From Aurantiochytrium sp. KH105 (taxonomy: Eukaryota; Sar; Bigyra; Thraustochytrida; Thraustochytriidae), in the NCBI GenBank assembly GCA_003116975.1, contig BGKB01000064.1:124001-188000 (forward strand): a stretch of 64,000 bases of DNA, in the 5' to 3' direction. Both the position numbers and the translations under genes were made by a program. The notes under the pieces are model-generated. The model was not told where the DNA came from, did not search any database, and worked only from the letters and a program-made list of their open reading frames with translations. Positions 1 to 9,463 of the stretch are shown here, in pieces (within the stretch, counting starts at the first letter, position 1; each line of letters begins with the position of its first letter).

Positions 1-68
1 TTTGAGCGCGGGCGACTCGATCGACAGCGGCCTTGTGACAGTCGAAAGGTCGCGATCATCTCACTTAC

Positions 69-145
69 GCCAAGGCCTTGTCGATTGAGTTGCATTCATT
101 CATGCAATCCATGCCACTTTCGATCCACGACGTCCTTCCCAACAT
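69..145 (-). CDS. Possible first exon of a gene running off the left edge (partial)
   Basis: On the minus strand an ATG at 145 opens a 25-codon reading frame (begins MLGRTSWIESG, then MDCMNECNSIDKAL). It runs into a good donor, GTAAGT, at 68-63, in phase 2. The codons look protein-like, but the next exon is not convincingly visible. An acceptor at about 32 would keep the frame open to the edge but would make a 37-bp intron, shorter than any other here. No family is recognised. It could equally be a chance ORF beside a chance donor. Confidence 0.3.
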
Positions 146-390
146 CTTTGCGCGCGGGCTTCGGTGCGGGCTACGGGTCCTTGTAACCAACACCGTATCT
201 CCATCTCGCAAGCACGGACTGCACTGCAAACTTCGAGGGCGGGCGGGCGGCCTCCTTTCGGTTCAACGGATTTATTTATTCTTCGTAGTTCTACATCAGA
301 GGTTTCCGGCTCTTGCTTGCTCGCGCGGGGCGCGTGGACTAACTAACCGTGGGGAAGACGAGCTCTCCGTCGAGGCCGAAGGCGAGGTCC

Positions 391-450
391 AGGTGCACGT
401 TGAGGTGCACGTCGAGGTGCACGTCGAGGTCCGCGTCGAGGTCCACGTCG
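391..450. repeat. 12-bp tandem minisatellite, five units
   Basis: Five units of a 12-bp motif of the form AGGTGCACGTCG or AGGTCCACGTCG sit head to tail with small substitutions. Read on the minus strand in one frame they encode alternating Leu-Asp-Val-His/Asp quartets, and that frame continues to a stop at 339 with good codon use. The block could therefore be the end of a minus-strand exon or a non-coding minisatellite. Confidence 0.75.
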
Positions 451-517
451 AGCTCGCGGTCCTTCGCAGGCCTGGGCCAAACGGAACGTCCGCTGGTGCG
501 CGCCCAGGCAGCGGCGG

Positions 518-763
518 CTAGCGCGAGGCGGGGAGCAGCACGCAGTGCTCGGGGCGCAGCGCCTCGGAGCGGTCGGCGAAGGCGGGCTTGTGCTGCGCCG
601 TGCTCACGAGCGCGAGCGGCGGCTTGGCGGCCGCAGAGGCCGGGCGCGCGGCGGAGGCGGCGCGCGCGCGCGGCGCAGAGGCGCGCTGCGAGGGCGGCGC
701 GGACGCCGGCGCGCGCGCGGGCGAGGCCGGCGCGCGCCGCGGCGGCGTGCGCGGCGGCGGCAT
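518..763 (-). CDS. Weak small ORF, 81 codons, Ala/Pro/Arg-rich
   Basis: The minus-strand ORF starts MPPPRTPPRR and ends EHCVLLPASR. The last 27 codons use almost only G/C-ending codons, as real genes here do, and the start lies in a divergent arrangement with the plus-strand gene at 935. Against it, the area is so GC-rich that such ORFs arise by chance, and the first two thirds is low-complexity. A splice from a GTGAGC near 604 to an AAG acceptor near 470 would join it in frame to the Leu-Asp-Val repeat ORF ending at 339. That model is speculative. No family is recognised. Confidence 0.22.
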   Translation of the reverse strand: MPPPRTPPRRAPASPARAPASAPPSQRASAPRARAASAARPASAAAKPPLALVSTAQHKPAFADRSEALRPEHCVLLPASR

Positions 764-934
764 GGAGGCGAGGCGAGGCGCGGCGGCGACGCCGATCTGC
801 GGTTTTGAATCGATCGCGGAGAGGAGAATAGAATAGAACGATCAGAGATGGAGGGAGGGAGGGCGTCGAGCAAAGCTGGTTTGCGCCCGGGACGCGCGGC
901 GCGAGCGAGCGGCCGAGCGGGGCGAGCGGAGACG

Positions 935-1774
935 ATGGACGCCGCGGCGGCACGCGCGGCGCGGGCAGCCGTGAGGGGGGCCCCGCCGTCTCGCGCGCTG
1001 CGGAACGTGCAGACGCGCGGGATGATGATGGCATCGCGGCCTCCGCCGCCACCACCGCCGCCGCCGCCGAGGAAAAGGACCGCGACGGCGACGGCGACGG
1101 CGACGGCGGTGCCGCCAGCGAGTCCAGCGGCGGGAACTGCTGGCGGCAGCGGCGGCGGCGGCGCAGCGCGGAAACGCGCCGCAGGCGGGCCCCGAAAGTC
1201 CGGAGGCACGGGCGGCTTCATCCCGCTCGTCCTGTTGGTGGGCGCGGGCGTCGGCGGCGTGCAGCTGCACAGGTACTGGAAGGAGTACCAGGCTGCTCGC
1301 GAGTACGAGCGAGATGAGGAGGATGAGGACGCGGAGCAAGGCAAGGGATCTGGGCTGTTTTCATGGTTTGACAGCGGCAAGGACAAGACGAAAGAGGAGG
1401 AGGTCGATAGCGGGAACTCCTCGCGTCTTTTCCTGCAGGAACTCGCCTCCAAGGGCGATGAACAGGCGTCCAAGATTCTTGACACGGAACAAGACAACGC
1501 AGACGGCTCTGGCGGCGCAGACGGTAACGCGGGGGATGGTCCTGCCTTTGGCAGTGATGAATTCCGCCTCGATGTCTCGCGCGAAGGCCTCATCCGTACC
1601 TTCACCATGATGCTTGACATGAAGCGTTTGCAAGAATCTCAAGAGATTGAACGGATACGCAAGCTGCCTATCTCGCGACGTCCGCTTGACTACGAAGAAT
1701 CCCTGCGCCAATTTAGACAGGAAAAGGCCGAGCTGAAGGAGCGTCTCAAGGCTCTACAAAAGAGGCGGTTCTGA
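935..1774 (+). CDS. Single-span membrane protein of unknown function
   Basis: A 279-residue protein if translation starts at the ATG at 935 (MDAAAARAARAA). An in-frame ATG at 848 would add 29 Arg/Ala-rich residues. From 935 the first 85 residues are Ala/Arg/Pro-rich with no acidic residues after the second position. They include a run of ten prolines and a (TA)n stretch encoded by triplet repeats, and resemble a mitochondrial presequence. One hydrophobic helix (GGFIPLVLLVGAGVGGVQ) follows at about residues 92-110, then an acidic segment and a charged helical C-terminus (EIERIRKLPISRRPLDYEES) likely to form a coiled coil. A role at the mitochondrial inner membrane is inference from the leader and single span. 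No family is recognised. The gene converges on the coiled-coil gene ending at 2035. Confidence 0.7.
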   Translation: MDAAAARAARAAVRGAPPSRALRNVQTRGMMMASRPPPPPPPPPPRKRTATATATATAVPPASPAAGTAGGSGGGGAARKRAAGGPRKSGGTGGFIPLVLLVGAGVGGVQLHRYWKEYQAAREYERDEEDEDAEQGKGSGLFSWFDSGKDKTKEEEVDSGNSSRLFLQELASKGDEQASKILDTEQDNADGSGGADGNAGDGPAFGSDEFRLDVSREGLIRTFTMMLDMKRLQESQEIERIRKLPISRRPLDYEESLRQFRQEKAELKERLKALQKRRF

Positions 1775-2034
1775 TCTTGAATATTCTGGCACAGATCAAT
1801 GTTTTCTTCTATTCTTTTTATTTCTTACGTTTTCACACAAACACAGAGGGCATGTCTTTTCTTTCTTTTCTTTTTTTCCCACATCGGCTACGATGCGTCT
1901 GCCTTCCACGGAAGCCTCAAAGAAGAGCTTGCCGCAAATGCCAATTCCAAAAGCTGCATTTCCTCTTCTCCACCTAAAAGTACCCATCAGCTGGCGCATC
2001 AACGTTCTTTTATATGAACAAGGGAGCTCAGAGG

Positions 2035-5000
2035 TCACCTGGCAAGCGAACTTAACCGACGAAATCTGTCTTGCGCAACCTTGAGCTGGTGTTTGTACCG
2101 TTGCGACTGTGGCGTATCCTGCCGCGCAGAGTTCTTGCGAATACGATCGACCTGATCAACCTTGTGCGCCGCGTCGCGCAAGCTTGATTCTAGGTCACTT
2201 GAAGGCCGCCTCTTGACCCGTGAGCGCGTCATCGTGTCGATCTGAACGCTCCCGTCCCTCGCCACGCGCACACGAGACGGGGACTGCGCACGACGCACGA
2301 TAATTTCGTCTGTGTCATCATCGTCGCCAGTCACTTCATCAAATTCATGCTCACGATCATATATATTGGACACGCCAACTCTCGGTCCCCTTGCCTCGCT
2401 GGTAAATGTGCGACTACCTGCGTCCAAATCTTCGTCTTCGAAGCGATTGCTTCGAATCCCAATTGAGCTTGCAGTCGCAAAACTGTGAGAGCGCAGTTCC
2501 TGCGGGATGCCACGACGCCCCTCGCGCTGAAGTTCAGTTTGTAGCTGCGCACGCGTGTCGTCCACGGCCTGCTGCGCTCGAGCGAGCGAATCGTTGAGTG
2601 CCTCGATACGGGCCACGCGCGCACGTTCTCGCTGCCGCACCGTAACGGAATGCGAGGACCGCGGTCGCGATGACGATGGCCCCGTTCTTACCCTCGTTCG
2701 CACCGTCGTGTCGAACTCCAGAACGGCCTCGATAAGTTCGCAAAGTGGCGTCACGGCGTCTTCCAGAGAACGATCGCCCTGATCGTGTTCGACAGGACCG
2801 CCGTCTGCAAAAAAATCGAGCACCGCCTCGTGCCCCGCACGATATCGGACAAAAATCCCCTTGAGAGTGGCGGTGACAAGCCGACGTGCCATGTCAGCGT
2901 CTTGCTGGCCCTCCTTGAGGCTGGTCTCCGCGTCCATTAGCTGAGCTTCGATCTGTTGCGTTACCTCTTCCTGTTCGCGCAAAAGAAGGGCCGCCTTTTC
3001 GAGATCCTCTTTGAGAGTCAGAACTTGTTCTGCCTGTTCTGAGGCCTGCTCGAGTCGAGATCGCATGTTGCGAACAGACCCACTTGCAGTCTCGTGCATG
3101 GCATTCTCATGCAGCGAATCTTCGAAGCCTGCGTTCGCATTCCCCGCGCCATGTTCAGCCTCGTGAACGCGCAGCTCAAGCGCCGCGCACTTTGTTTCAA
3201 GATCAGCGTGACGTTGTCGAAGGCGAGCAAGCTCACTTGGCGAGCCTCCGGTCTCGAGATTGCTTGCCGAGAGTTTGCGAGTCTCTTCTTGTACCCTTTC
3301 CACTTGGTTAAATTTCTGGCGTAACGCGTGGATCTCGTCATGCAAAAGCCGTTTTTCGACCTGGAACCGTTCGTCTTGACCCGAAACTTCTTTCTGCAGG
3401 CGTGCCACGTCCGCATGGCCTCGCGCAACCAGAGACTGGGCTGAGAATAGCAGCGAATTTAAGTGAGGCATGATGCTCTCGAGCACATTCGTCACTGTGG
3501 ATGACGCTTCCTCGTCCGCGCCACCCATGGCGCCCGAGGAGACGCGCTGCATAATGTCCTGTAGATTTGCTAGCCCAATCTCTGGCGACGTCCCTTCATG
3601 CCAGAGCGTGGCGATTGCCTTTTCAATCCGTTGCATTTTACGCTTGACGAGCCTGAGCTCTTTCGTCTCTGCACTGAGCACCTGCTGCTCTTCGCGGAGA
3701 TCCTCGCATGCTTTCTTGTGTGTACTAGACTCCTGTTTGGCCGCTGCGAGCTGCGTCTCGAGGGTTTCTACGACACCCTCGAGACGCTCGCGCTCTGTTT
3801 GCAATTTAGCGACGCGGTCCTGCAAATCCATGCGCACGACCTCGAGCTCCGAGTTTTTGGCCTCCAAGGCGGACCGTTTCTCCTCGGCGGCGACGAGTTC
3901 GCGTCGTTCGCAACGAAGAGTATTTTGCGTGTCCGTGAGCTGCTGAGCAATTTCGTCGACTTCAGCGCAGCGCGCTTGAGCACTTTCGAGCTCGGCATTG
4001 AGAGAATCAAGAGCCTGACGCTGTGTCTGCGCAGCCGATCGAGCGGTTGCAAGTTCAGCTCGGGTTTCCTCGAGCTCTGCGCGAGCCAGATCCCGCTCTT
4101 CTTCCGTGACAACGCATGCTTCGCGCGCAGCGTTCCATTCGACATTTGCCTGCGCCGCTTTCAAATTCGCCTCCTCGCAAGCTTGCTCGGTAGCAGACAG
4201 CTGCGATCGCAATGTGTCTTGCTCTTTGCGCACAGCGTCAAGTGAGGCCGCGGTAGCCTCTAGGGTTTCCTCAATCTCGGCCTTCTCGGCCTTGAGAGGT
4301 TCCACCGTCTCGCGGACGAAATCAAGGAGCGCCTCATTCTCCTGCTGCAGTTTGCGATTCGTTGCCTGCAAGTGCTGAACATTGCGGCCCGTCCCAGGCG
4401 ACTGGCCCACGCTTCGAGATCGATCGCCTCCCTTGGCCTCGGTTTCGTGAATAGTATCGGCAACGAGGTCGTCGTCCTCGCCACAGCCATCTCCCGAGCC
4501 TGGGCCGTCGACAGGTTCGTACAGCGAAAGACGCTTGCGCGATTGGCGCAAACGCAGCCCTTCAAGTCGAAGACGTTCCTGTAATACAGCAACAGTCTCG
4601 CGCAGATCGCTTTCATTACGCTCGAGGCGTGCAATTGCCGTTTTTGCTGCGAGAATGTCAAATTTTGCCCTTTCGGTATTGGCGACCTGGTCGGGGTCGA
4701 GACCAAGCTCTTCGGCCCGGGCCTTGAGTGCGCTCTGCAGGACATCGATGTAGACGCGTTGCTCCTCTGTGGCGCGTGATTCCTTTTCGAGTGAGGCGGA
4801 AAGCTTGAGTTTGTCTTGCTCGAGATCGCCCACGCGGGTTTGCAAGGTCTCAAGTTCCTCGGGCGTGACGCCGACGCTCGCGGGGGAGCCCCTGCGCAGC
4901 TGCAAGATCCGGGACTGCGCCTCGCCTAGCTTTTTACGCAACGCGGTTACGCGCTGCGCCGAGACCTCACGGGCATCCTTGTCGCGCGCCAGCTCGGCTT

Positions 5001-5493
5001 CGAGTTCCGCAATTTTCTCGCCTTGTTCGTTGATGCGCTTGCACGCCGACTCGTATTGGCGCGCGATTGTGGTCAAGGTGTGTCTGCTTGAACGGTTCAC
5101 GAAGGCGCCATCTTGGGCGTGTGCGCGGGTCTGGCGCGCGCGAAGCGCCGCAAGGTCCTCTTTGGCGAGAGGAAGCGGCTGGCTGGGCTCCAGGGACACC
5201 ACGAACTGCTCGCACAGGCGAGCGTACGCCTTGCGCTCCTCGACGTCGCCCTGGAGCTCTTCGAGCTGGGCCGCCTGGGTCCGGACCTTGGCCGCGAGTT
5301 TGTCCAGCAGGCCGTCGCGTGGCGCCAGCGCTGCCGAAGCGTCGGCGCTCTTGCCGCCCGGGATGGCGGTGGACTTGGTCTTGTTCTTCATGGTCGCCAC
5401 GGACAGCGACGCCGACGACGGCGGCGGCGGCGGCGGTGGCGGCGGCGGTGGCGGCGACGCTGCGCGTCTGCGCAGCCGCAGCCGCTCCGACAT
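2035..5493 (-). CDS. Large coiled-coil protein, 1152 residues
   Basis: An uninterrupted ORF of 1152 residues. The N-terminus (residues 1-35) is Arg-rich, then has a 12-proline run encoded by a GGC/GGT repeat at about 5424-5458. A second in-frame Met begins MKNKTKST at 5391 and could be the real start. From about residue 60 to 900 the protein is almost continuous heptad-like coiled coil (Leu, Glu, Lys, Gln-rich), interrupted by an acidic linker at about 340-360 and by Ser/Arg-rich segments after 930. A short conserved-looking patch (YARLCEQFVVSLEPSQPLP) precedes the first coil. The make-up suits a structural or centrosome/basal-body scaffold, but I cannot assign a family. It is divergent from the S74-ATAD3 gene at 6104 across a 610-bp spacer. 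Confidence 0.85.
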   Translation of the reverse strand: MSERLRLRRRAASPPPPPPPPPPPPSSASLSVATMKNKTKSTAIPGGKSADASAALAPRDGLLDKLAAKVRTQAAQLEELQGDVEERKAYARLCEQFVVSLEPSQPLPLAKEDLAALRARQTRAHAQDGAFVNRSSRHTLTTIARQYESACKRINEQGEKIAELEAELARDKDAREVSAQRVTALRKKLGEAQSRILQLRRGSPASVGVTPEELETLQTRVGDLEQDKLKLSASLEKESRATEEQRVYIDVLQSALKARAEELGLDPDQVANTERAKFDILAAKTAIARLERNESDLRETVAVLQERLRLEGLRLRQSRKRLSLYEPVDGPGSGDGCGEDDDLVADTIHETEAKGGDRSRSVGQSPGTGRNVQHLQATNRKLQQENEALLDFVRETVEPLKAEKAEIEETLEATAASLDAVRKEQDTLRSQLSATEQACEEANLKAAQANVEWNAAREACVVTEEERDLARAELEETRAELATARSAAQTQRQALDSLNAELESAQARCAEVDEIAQQLTDTQNTLRCERRELVAAEEKRSALEAKNSELEVVRMDLQDRVAKLQTERERLEGVVETLETQLAAAKQESSTHKKACEDLREEQQVLSAETKELRLVKRKMQRIEKAIATLWHEGTSPEIGLANLQDIMQRVSSGAMGGADEEASSTVTNVLESIMPHLNSLLFSAQSLVARGHADVARLQKEVSGQDERFQVEKRLLHDEIHALRQKFNQVERVQEETRKLSASNLETGGSPSELARLRQRHADLETKCAALELRVHEAEHGAGNANAGFEDSLHENAMHETASGSVRNMRSRLEQASEQAEQVLTLKEDLEKAALLLREQEEVTQQIEAQLMDAETSLKEGQQDADMARRLVTATLKGIFVRYRAGHEAVLDFFADGGPVEHDQGDRSLEDAVTPLCELIEAVLEFDTTVRTRVRTGPSSSRPRSSHSVTVRQRERARVARIEALNDSLARAQQAVDDTRAQLQTELQREGRRGIPQELRSHSFATASSIGIRSNRFEDEDLDAGSRTFTSEARGPRVGVSNIYDREHEFDEVTGDDDDTDEIIVRRAQSPSRVRVARDGSVQIDTMTRSRVKRRPSSDLESSLRDAAHKVDQVDRIRKNSARQDTPQSQRYKHQLKVAQDRFRRLSSLAR

Positions 5494-6103
5494 GCGAGCC
5501 TCGCGACGGCGCTCAGGCGTGGAAGCGCCCTGGGATCGCGCGCTGCTTAGAGAACTGCTAGGCCTTGCGCGCTTGCAGTCACTCTATAGTGCTTGCATGG
5601 CATTCTCTGCGCAAGCCTTGCTCGGAAAAAACGGCTCGACAGACTGAGTCGCGCATGTGAACAACCCAAAACCCGACACGCCCAGAAAGCCAAGCCTGAG
5701 GTTGGGCTCCACCGTCCGGCGTTGGAATCGTGACGGTGGCCAATGTGGAGTCCTTGCGGCCAATGATGACCGAAAGAACCGGACAAGCAAGCCGTCTCGT
5801 CGGCCAGAGGCGCGATTGGCTGGTCCGGTGCGCATGAACGAAACGCGGGAGCGAAGGACTCCGTTGACGACGGGCTCCCATAATCCTAACGTCCAAAGCT
5901 CTATTACAAGAAAAAGACGAAATTGTATCCCATTTATATTACGCAAAAGCGTGATCTGGTGGGAGATATTGCGAAAGACGTGAAAGACATCAAGAAGAGC
6001 GAAGCCAAGAAGGGCAGCAAAAAGGCATTGGCGCGCGCGACGGAGACCCGGGAGGCGGCTCCGCCGGCGAGGAGGAGGACGACGAAGCGCTCCGCTTGGC
6101 GAG
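5494..6103. other. Divergent spacer, coiled-coil gene / S74-ATAD3 gene
   Basis: 610 bases separating two divergently transcribed starts, so it should hold both promoters. Chance ORFs on both strands lack domain character. The segment 5890-5960 is AT-richer. I see no TATA box I would defend, no repeat and no RNA gene. Confidence 0.6.
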
Positions 6104-9100
6104 ATGGCGCGCAAGGCGCTCTGGGCGACAGCCATCGTCGCTGCGTGCGTCGTCGCGGGCGCAGCCAGCCTCGAGACGCTAGAGGGCCGCCATGCGGCAT
6201 CGTCAACGTCAACGGCGTCGTGGAGCGACGTGCTCGTCTCCGACGAGAGGCTCAAGACAAATGTAACAAAGGCAGACACCGCGACGCTTCTCGACGCGGT
6301 GAGCCGCGTGCAGCTGCGCGAGTTTGATTACGTGTATGAGCAATTCTATAACCCGATCTTCGGCAAGCGGCAGCTAGGCATCATCGCTCAGGAGATCAAA
6401 CCGCTGCTGCCAGGCTCCGTTGGAGTTATTCCCAAGCGGTCCGTCAGCCATGTAGATGACAAGGACCCCACAATCCTCACCAACGTTCACGTCTTTCATA
6501 GCGAAAACCTCTTTATGGCTCACATTGGCGCCACGCAGGAGCTCATTCAACGGACGCAAACAGCACGTAAAACCCTCGAGGACGTGCAGGACAGCTTGGA
6601 GCGTCTGGCGCAGGACGCTACGTCGGGCAAGGAGGCACATGCAGCGCTTAGCTCGATGCGGACCAAGCAGGACGAGCTCGAAAATCTCGCCAAGGCCGCT
6701 CACGAGCGAAGCGAGGGCGCCATTCGGCTCGAACATGTCCTCAAGTCGCTGGAAGACACGAGCCGAAAAGAGCAAGCGGAGCGCACGGCACTCACGCGGC
6801 GCGTACAGGACCTTCACGAAGACTTGCGCACTGAAGTTCGAGATCAGGCAACGTTGCACCGTGACGTGTCGAGTGAAATGTCGGTGCTGACCGAGGGACT
6901 CAAGCAGCTTGGGGCTCGCATCGACGAAAACCTTGTCCAGGTGCAAGCGGCGCAAACAAAAGCCAGCGAGAATATTGCTCAAGTTTCTCGCGAGGCCTCG
7001 GAGATTGCGCGAAAGCAAGTCGAGGAAGCTCGTACGAAGATTGATGCCAAGCTTGCTGATTCTGCGCGGGACATGGCCGCAAGCCTCGAGAATGTAGAAA
7101 AGAAGCTTGCAAGCGAGCGCAAGGACGCTGCAGCCGCTGTCTCTGCCTTGGAGAAAAGTGTCGCGGGCCTTAAAGCTCAGATTGAGGCCAACGTTGCAAA
7201 TGTAGACATCCTTTCGCGCGAAGTTGGTTCTCTTCAATCGAGTCTCGGCGCTGTGGCAGCAGATGCTGCACGTAATTTGAGCGAGGCACGAGGGGAAATC
7301 TCGCATGCTTTTGAACAAGCCAGCAGCGAGCTTGATGAATTACGGACGCGCATTGACGATCTAGAGACCAAGATCAATGCTCAAGCCGGCGCAGAGCTAA
7401 TCGAGCGTCGAAAGATCGCAGAGGCCGAGGCACGCACCGAAGAGGCCAAGATCGAGCTCGAACGAACGCGGACCGTGGAGGAGGAAAAGCGTGCGCGCTC
7501 GCTGGCAGCCATCGAAGTCGAACGTCTTGAGCGACAAGAGAATGCCACGCTTGCCCGCGTTGAAAAGGAGGAAGAGGCGCGCGCTGCGCGCGAGCTCAAG
7601 GTCGCCATAGCGCAAGAGGAGGCTGCGCGTCGCGAGTTCGAGCGTCGCGCCGACCACGAGTCGAGCCTTGTGCGCGCACAGGCTGACGCAGAGGTGTCAA
7701 AGATTCGAGCGCAGAGTGAGCTTGAGCGCGTGCGCGTCCTGGCACAGGGCGAGGCCGATGCACAGCAAGAACGAGCCAATCACGAGCTTCGCAAAGAAAT
7801 GGCCGCGCTCGAGTCGCAAAGTGCCCGTGAGAACACTGTAGCGGCGATTCAAGCCACCTTCCAGGAGACGATCGCAGCGATGCGCATGGCATCGCAGAGC
7901 CCTCAGGATGTTGCTGGTGCACTGGGGCTCTTTGTTCTCTTGGCCTTTGGCGTTTACGCAGGTCGTGAGTTCGTCATTTATTGGCGCAAGGTCTTTGAGC
8001 ATAGGCTCGGACAGCCTTCACTTGTGCGCGAAACCTCGCAGCGTGGGTGGCTACCTCTGGCTTATCTTGTCGAGGCGGTCAAGACTGCAACGAAGCGCAC
8101 TCGAGCGCTCGGGATGCGAATGTGGTCTCGTCAGCTCGGCCGCGGCAAGGATACTGATGCTGCAAGCACGTGCAAAAAGGCTTCCATCTCCTCTTCCTCC
8201 TCCTCATCATCAGCATCGTCGGGTAAGGCTGCTTCCTCGCCCCCCGGTCGGCCTGGAGCGAGAAGCAGCGGCCAGCCCACAGGCGAAGACTCATTTGTGA
8301 GCTTTATGACCGACGTGGTGCTACCTCCGTCGCAAGCCAAACAAATTGAACGGGTCGCGCGTGCAACGCGTGCTGCTCACGTGAATGGCACGCCACTGCG
8401 CCATCTTCTCTTCTATGGCCCACCGGGAACCGGCAAGACTATGGTCGCGCGACGACTTTCCAAATGGTGCGGTCTGGATTATGCAATCATGAGCGGTGCC
8501 GATGTTGCACCTCTCAAAGATCGCGCCGTCACAGAGCTGCATCAGCTCTTCGAGTGGGCCAAACGCACGCCTCGTGGCGTCGCGCTCTTCATTGATGAAG
8601 CTGATGCCTTTTTGGCAACTCGCGACGGAGGCTCGATCAGCGAGTCCCTTCGCAATGCGCTCACCGCGTTGCTCTATCACACGGGCGCGCCCTCGTGCCG
8701 CATCATGCTCATTTTGGCTACCAACCGCCCGCACGATCTCGACAGCGCCGTGTTAGATCGCGTTGACGAGTCTGTGCACTTTGATCTCCCATCGCTCGGC
8801 GAGCGTAGGCGAATTGTGCGACAGTACTTTGCTCAAACCCTCGTCGCGTCATTGGATGTTCCTCCTGAATTTGCGCAGGAAGAAGCGCTTGAGCGCACTG
8901 CCGAGCTCACGGATGGCTTCTCGGGCCGTGAGATTGCAAAGCTCATGACGAGTGTCCAAGCACACGTTTTTGGCAGCGCTGTCGTTCAGGACGACAACGT
9001 AGGCGAACCTCGTCGCGTCAAGCTTTCGCGAGCCATCTATGACCAAGTGCTCGACCACACTGTAAAGGAGCACGCTGCGAAGGCTCCAGTGCTCGAAAAA

Positions 9101-9124
9101 TTGTCCAAGGCGATGTCAAAGTGA
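6104..9124 (+). CDS. Peptidase S74-type chaperone domain fused to ATAD3-like AAA+ ATPase
   Basis: A 1006-residue single exon. Residues 1-22 form a hydrophobic leader (signal peptide or anchor). Residues 46-150 match the intramolecular chaperone (ICA) domain of peptidase S74, known from phage endosialidase tailspikes and MYRF. The motif SDERLKTN places Ser46 and Lys51 at the 5-residue spacing of the self-cleaving Ser-Lys dyad, followed by RQLGIIAQEIKPLLPG and a final helix. A coiled coil fills about 130-600. The C-terminal half is ATAD3: membrane helix at about 604-622, RLGQPSLVRETS, Walker A GPPGTGKT at 772-779, Walker B FIDEADAF with Asp831/Glu832, and a DRVDESVHFDLP segment. A Ser-rich linker lies at about 690-715. 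ATAD3 acts at mitochondrial inner membrane contact sites in nucleoid and cholesterol biology. The hydrophobic leader and S74 domain are not part of known ATAD3 proteins. Cleavage and the final location here are inferred. Confidence 0.93.
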   Translation: MARKALWATAIVAACVVAGAASLETLEGRHAASSTSTASWSDVLVSDERLKTNVTKADTATLLDAVSRVQLREFDYVYEQFYNPIFGKRQLGIIAQEIKPLLPGSVGVIPKRSVSHVDDKDPTILTNVHVFHSENLFMAHIGATQELIQRTQTARKTLEDVQDSLERLAQDATSGKEAHAALSSMRTKQDELENLAKAAHERSEGAIRLEHVLKSLEDTSRKEQAERTALTRRVQDLHEDLRTEVRDQATLHRDVSSEMSVLTEGLKQLGARIDENLVQVQAAQTKASENIAQVSREASEIARKQVEEARTKIDAKLADSARDMAASLENVEKKLASERKDAAAAVSALEKSVAGLKAQIEANVANVDILSREVGSLQSSLGAVAADAARNLSEARGEISHAFEQASSELDELRTRIDDLETKINAQAGAELIERRKIAEAEARTEEAKIELERTRTVEEEKRARSLAAIEVERLERQENATLARVEKEEEARAARELKVAIAQEEAARREFERRADHESSLVRAQADAEVSKIRAQSELERVRVLAQGEADAQQERANHELRKEMAALESQSARENTVAAIQATFQETIAAMRMASQSPQDVAGALGLFVLLAFGVYAGREFVIYWRKVFEHRLGQPSLVRETSQRGWLPLAYLVEAVKTATKRTRALGMRMWSRQLGRGKDTDAASTCKKASISSSSSSSSASSGKAASSPPGRPGARSSGQPTGEDSFVSFMTDVVLPPSQAKQIERVARATRAAHVNGTPLRHLLFYGPPGTGKTMVARRLSKWCGLDYAIMSGADVAPLKDRAVTELHQLFEWAKRTPRGVALFIDEADAFLATRDGGSISESLRNALTALLYHTGAPSCRIMLILATNRPHDLDSAVLDRVDESVHFDLPSLGERRRIVRQYFAQTLVASLDVPPEFAQEEALERTAELTDGFSGREIAKLMTSVQAHVFGSAVVQDDNVGEPRRVKLSRAIYDQVLDHTVKEHAAKAPVLEKLSKAMSK

Positions 9125-9463
9125 CCGGGAAAGAGAAAAGCCACCACTTCAAGTTGCTGGTTGCCTTCTTTCGAAGACAAGGAACAAGCAGGCGAAATAC
9201 ATGAGACCATTGGATGCCGTCCTATAGCTGAAAGCTGATAAAGGTAGGTGAAGCGAAGATGTTAACGTACCCGAGAGAATTCGTCTTCGTCGCAGCGCTC
9301 AAACTTGAAAATTTTATCCAGTAAGCAGTTGGCTGCCAGAGAGAACCGAACCATAAAACTCAATGGAAGAAGATTTCGTTTTCATTTCAAAGAATAAATT
9401 CGCGTCGCATCAGTCACCTCTTGCTGTCTCGATCTCTCGCACTCTCTTGACCACGCGAGCACG
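9125..9463. other. Convergent 3' spacer
   Basis: 339 bases between the stop of the ATAD3 fusion (+) and the stop of the thioredoxin-reductase-like gene (-). AT-richer than the flanking coding DNA and presumably the two 3' untranslated regions. No ORF, repeat or RNA gene is visible. Confidence 0.6.

Larger units (their letters stand above)
146..934. other. GC-rich intergenic/promoter stretch
   Basis: About 790 bases between a possible minus-strand start at 145 and the plus-strand start at 935. The 500-930 part is extremely GC-rich, so long chance ORFs appear in several frames and carry little weight. It holds a 12-bp tandem repeat at 391-450, a weak minus-strand ORF at 518-763 and a short AT-richer patch at about 805-850 (agaatagaatagaacg), which could be the core promoter of the gene starting at 935. 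Confidence 0.5.

Noticed and set aside
604-1620. 338-codon minus-strand ORF opposite the first membrane-protein gene
   Set aside because: Ser/Pro/Arg-rich shadow of the plus-strand gene; its composition mirrors the GC-rich sense codons and no domain is visible.
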